Assembly (NCBI GenBank): GCA_018700215.1
Contig: JABIST010000184.1
Span: 1-7,015, forward strand
Reading direction: 5' to 3'
Length of the DNA: 7,015 nucleotides
Source: Dehalococcoidia bacterium
Lineage (GTDB): Bacteria; Chloroflexota; Dehalococcoidia; UBA2979
The first letter of the stretch is position 1, and every line of letters starts with the position of its first letter. This document shows, piece by piece, positions 6,090 through 7,015 of this stretch. A model generated the notes under the pieces. That model worked only from the letters and a program-made list of their open reading frames with translations, was not told the origin of the DNA and ran no database searches. The position numbers were made by a program, and so were the translations under genes.

Positions 6090-6401
6090 TTAGGCCAGGT
6101 ACGCGCCGATCAGCATCGCCGCCAGCGCAGCCATCGCTGCCAGCGACAGCACGTAGTTCGCCACCTGGTGTAATCGCTGCGTCCCAGCAGACTTCACGAC
6201 CGCGACCTCAGTCGCCGCCTCTTCCCCCGCCTCCGGCGCATCTTCCGACCCGCCGCTCGCACCCACCGAGGCCGTGCCCAGCTCGTGCAGCCCGGACCCG
6301 TCGCCGCCGCTCGACGCGAACGCCAGCGAGCGGAACCCCCACAACAACACCAACCCCCCGAGGATGAACGCGATCACCTCGGCTACCCCATCAACAGTCA
6401 T
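6090..6401 (-). CDS. Small two-helix membrane protein, function unknown
   Basis: This 103-residue protein has two hydrophobic segments: residues about 5-25 ('VAEVIAFILGGLVLLWGF' lies within it) and 80-102 ('NYVLSLAAMAALAAMLIGAY'). They are joined by a Gly/Ser/Glu-rich loop of about 54 residues. Arg24, Lys70 and Arg76 flank the helices on the loop side, so by the positive-inside rule the loop is probably cytoplasmic and both termini face out. The start is ATG 6401, which overlaps the hydrolase stop as ATGA and has GGAGG 8 nt upstream. A longer in-frame start at 6443 would overlap the hydrolase by 46 bp and is not favoured. The tight coupling suggests that it works with the hydrolase, perhaps as a membrane anchor or partner. 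I recognise no family, and no catalytic motif is visible. Confidence 0.75.
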   Translation of the reverse strand: MTVDGVAEVIAFILGGLVLLWGFRSLAFASSGGDGSGLHELGTASVGASGGSEDAPEAGEEAATEVAVVKSAGTQRLHQVANYVLSLAAMAALAAMLIGAYLA

Positions 6402-7015
6402 GGTCTGGTCCTCCGGTTCCCAATCCCCAGTCTCCGCGCCCACCAGCCAAGGCTCAAGACGCCACCGCCCGATTCTCCAGCCTCCTTCGGCGTGTCACCT
6501 GATTCAGCCACCTTCGGCGCCTCAGCCGATCCATCCGACCCAGCCGACCCAGCCGACCCAGCCGCGATCAACGCGAACACCCGCTTCAATTCTTCCGAGG
6601 CATCCGTCACCGCCTGCTCACCCGCATCGAACACGTACGGGCGGCTGAAGAACCCGTGTAGCTGACCCGCTACCCGCTCCGCCCGCACCTCCACGCCCGA
6701 GCCGCGCAGCCGCGCCGCGTACGCCTCGCCCTCGTCCCGCAGCGGGTCGTACTCCGCCGTGATCACCTGCGCCGAAGGCAACCCTGAAAGGTCCTTCGCG
6801 TGCGCCGGACTCACCCGCACATCTTCCCGCGAAACCGCACCACCCTCCGGCACATAGCAGTCCCAGAACCAGCGCATCGCATCCCGCCCCAGCCCAAACC
6901 CCGTCGCCAGCTCCGAATACGAAGCCGAATCCATCCGCGAATCCGTCACCGGGTACGCCAGCAACTGATGTGCAATTGCCGGCCCGCCAGCATCGCGAGC
7001 ATGCAGCGCCACCGC
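6398..7015 (-). CDS. Alpha/beta hydrolase of the HSL type, C-terminal part with a long extension
   Basis: The 5' end lies beyond the right edge. The visible ~205 residues begin 'AVALHARDAGG', the helix that normally follows the GDSAGG nucleophile elbow, so the serine must lie just outside. 'LLAYPVTD' and 'ASYSELATGFGL' are typical of hormone-sensitive-lipase-like carboxylesterases. The catalytic Asp is in 'TAEYDPLRDEGEAYA' (codon at 6748-6746) and the His in 'GQLHGFF' (codon at 6658-6656), so two of three triad residues are present. The GTG at 7012 is an internal valine, not a start. Family members usually end soon after the last helix ('LKRVFALIA'); here about 53 residues follow. They comprise a Gly-Ser-Ala repeat, an acidic Pro/Glu/Lys stretch, and an aromatic-basic tail 'LSLGWWARRLGIGNRRTRP'. 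The stop overlaps the membrane-protein start (ATGA). The substrate is probably a short-chain ester, by family. Confidence 0.9.
   Translation of the reverse strand, partial: AVALHARDAGGPAIAHQLLAYPVTDSRMDSASYSELATGFGLGRDAMRWFWDCYVPEGGAVSREDVRVSPAHAKDLSGLPSAQVITAEYDPLRDEGEAYAARLRGSGVEVRAERVAGQLHGFFSRPYVFDAGEQAVTDASEELKRVFALIAAGSAGSAGSDGSAEAPKVAESGDTPKEAGESGGGVLSLGWWARRLGIGNRRTRP
6410..6414 (-). promoter_or_regulatory. Shine-Dalgarno GGAGG deciding the start of the membrane protein
   Basis: GGAGG on the minus strand lies 8 nt before ATG 6401, within the final codons of the hydrolase. It supports the 103-residue form with an ATGA overlap over the 117-residue form starting at 6443. Confidence 0.7.
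6528..6563. repeat. 9-bp tandem repeat within the hydrolase gene
   Basis: Three exact units of GACCCAGCC (6537-6563) are preceded by a degenerate unit GATCCATCC (6528-6536). In the hydrolase frame each unit reads Gly-Ser-Ala on the minus strand, and together they form the start of the flexible C-terminal linker. The length keeps the reading frame, so slippage would lengthen or shorten the linker without a frameshift. Confidence 0.85.

Noticed and set aside
5889..6173. A 94-codon plus-strand frame starting with GTG in the gap
   Set aside because: The composition is His/Arg/Thr-rich with no recognisable fold. It crosses hairpin copy C and the 3' end of the membrane protein gene, and no homology can be argued from the sequence.
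5324..6367. A 347-codon plus-strand frame crossing the hydratase, the intergenic gap and the membrane protein
   Set aside because: It is low in complexity (Pro/Thr/Ser/Arg), has no ribosome binding site, and runs antisense to two real genes.
6402..6443. Longer N-terminus of the membrane protein from ATG 6443
   Set aside because: It would overlap the hydrolase by 46 bp and add a hydrophilic stretch. ATG 6401 has GGAGG at 8 nt and the usual ATGA overlap.
6398..7012. Complete hydrolase starting at GTG 7012
   Set aside because: The sequence before this codon continues in frame to the edge, and the protein would lack the serine nucleophile. 'AVALHARD' is the segment that normally follows the nucleophile elbow.

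Overview
The window is G+C-rich bacterial DNA, roughly two-thirds G+C by eye. Every supported gene lies on the minus strand, so transcription runs from the right edge to the left. The gene set is CaiB/BaiF-type CoA-transferases, a crotonase, a zinc-less MDR oxidoreductase, an orphan SAM methyltransferase and an HSL-type hydrolase. With the dense gene packing, ATGA/GTGA overlaps and terminator-like hairpins without U-tracts, this suggests a free-living, catabolically versatile high-GC bacterium. Actinomycetota (Thermoleophilia-like) and Chloroflexota (Dehalococcoidia/SAR202-like) are both plausible, and the sequence alone does not decide between them. No rRNA, tRNA, transposase, integrase or CRISPR array was seen.

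Layout in transcription order, right to left. (1) The C-terminal part of an alpha/beta hydrolase (6398-7015, cut by the window edge) overlaps a 103-residue two-helix membrane protein (6090-6401) by ATGA. (2) About 0.5 kb without a gene (5575-6089) holds five copies of TTACGTC and two palindromes. (3) A single enoyl-CoA hydratase/isomerase gene occupies 4804-5574. (4) A zinc-independent MDR oxidoreductase (3728-4690) is followed by a class I SAM methyltransferase (2916-3698). (5) Two family III CoA-transferases (1421-2689 and 141-1424) overlap by 4 bp and have a candidate promoter just upstream. (6) The first 26 codons of an unrecognised gene run off the left edge (1-79).

The most unusual structure is a conserved tandem-hairpin element of about 40 bp. 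It occurs four times (96-135, 2899-2940, 4765-4803, 6050-6088), each time at the stop codon of the last gene of a presumed transcription unit and never between co-transcribed genes. Linker and flank sequences are shared, while the first stem differs in sequence yet stays perfectly paired. It is probably a lineage-specific terminator or 3'-end processing element, and it divides the window into four units plus the start of a fifth.

The CoA-transferase, crotonase and oxidoreductase genes fit degradation of an organic acid through CoA thioesters. Because the hairpin elements separate them, a single shared pathway is only an inference. The best functional pairings are the two CoA-transferases, possibly one heteromeric enzyme, and the hydrolase with its membrane partner.
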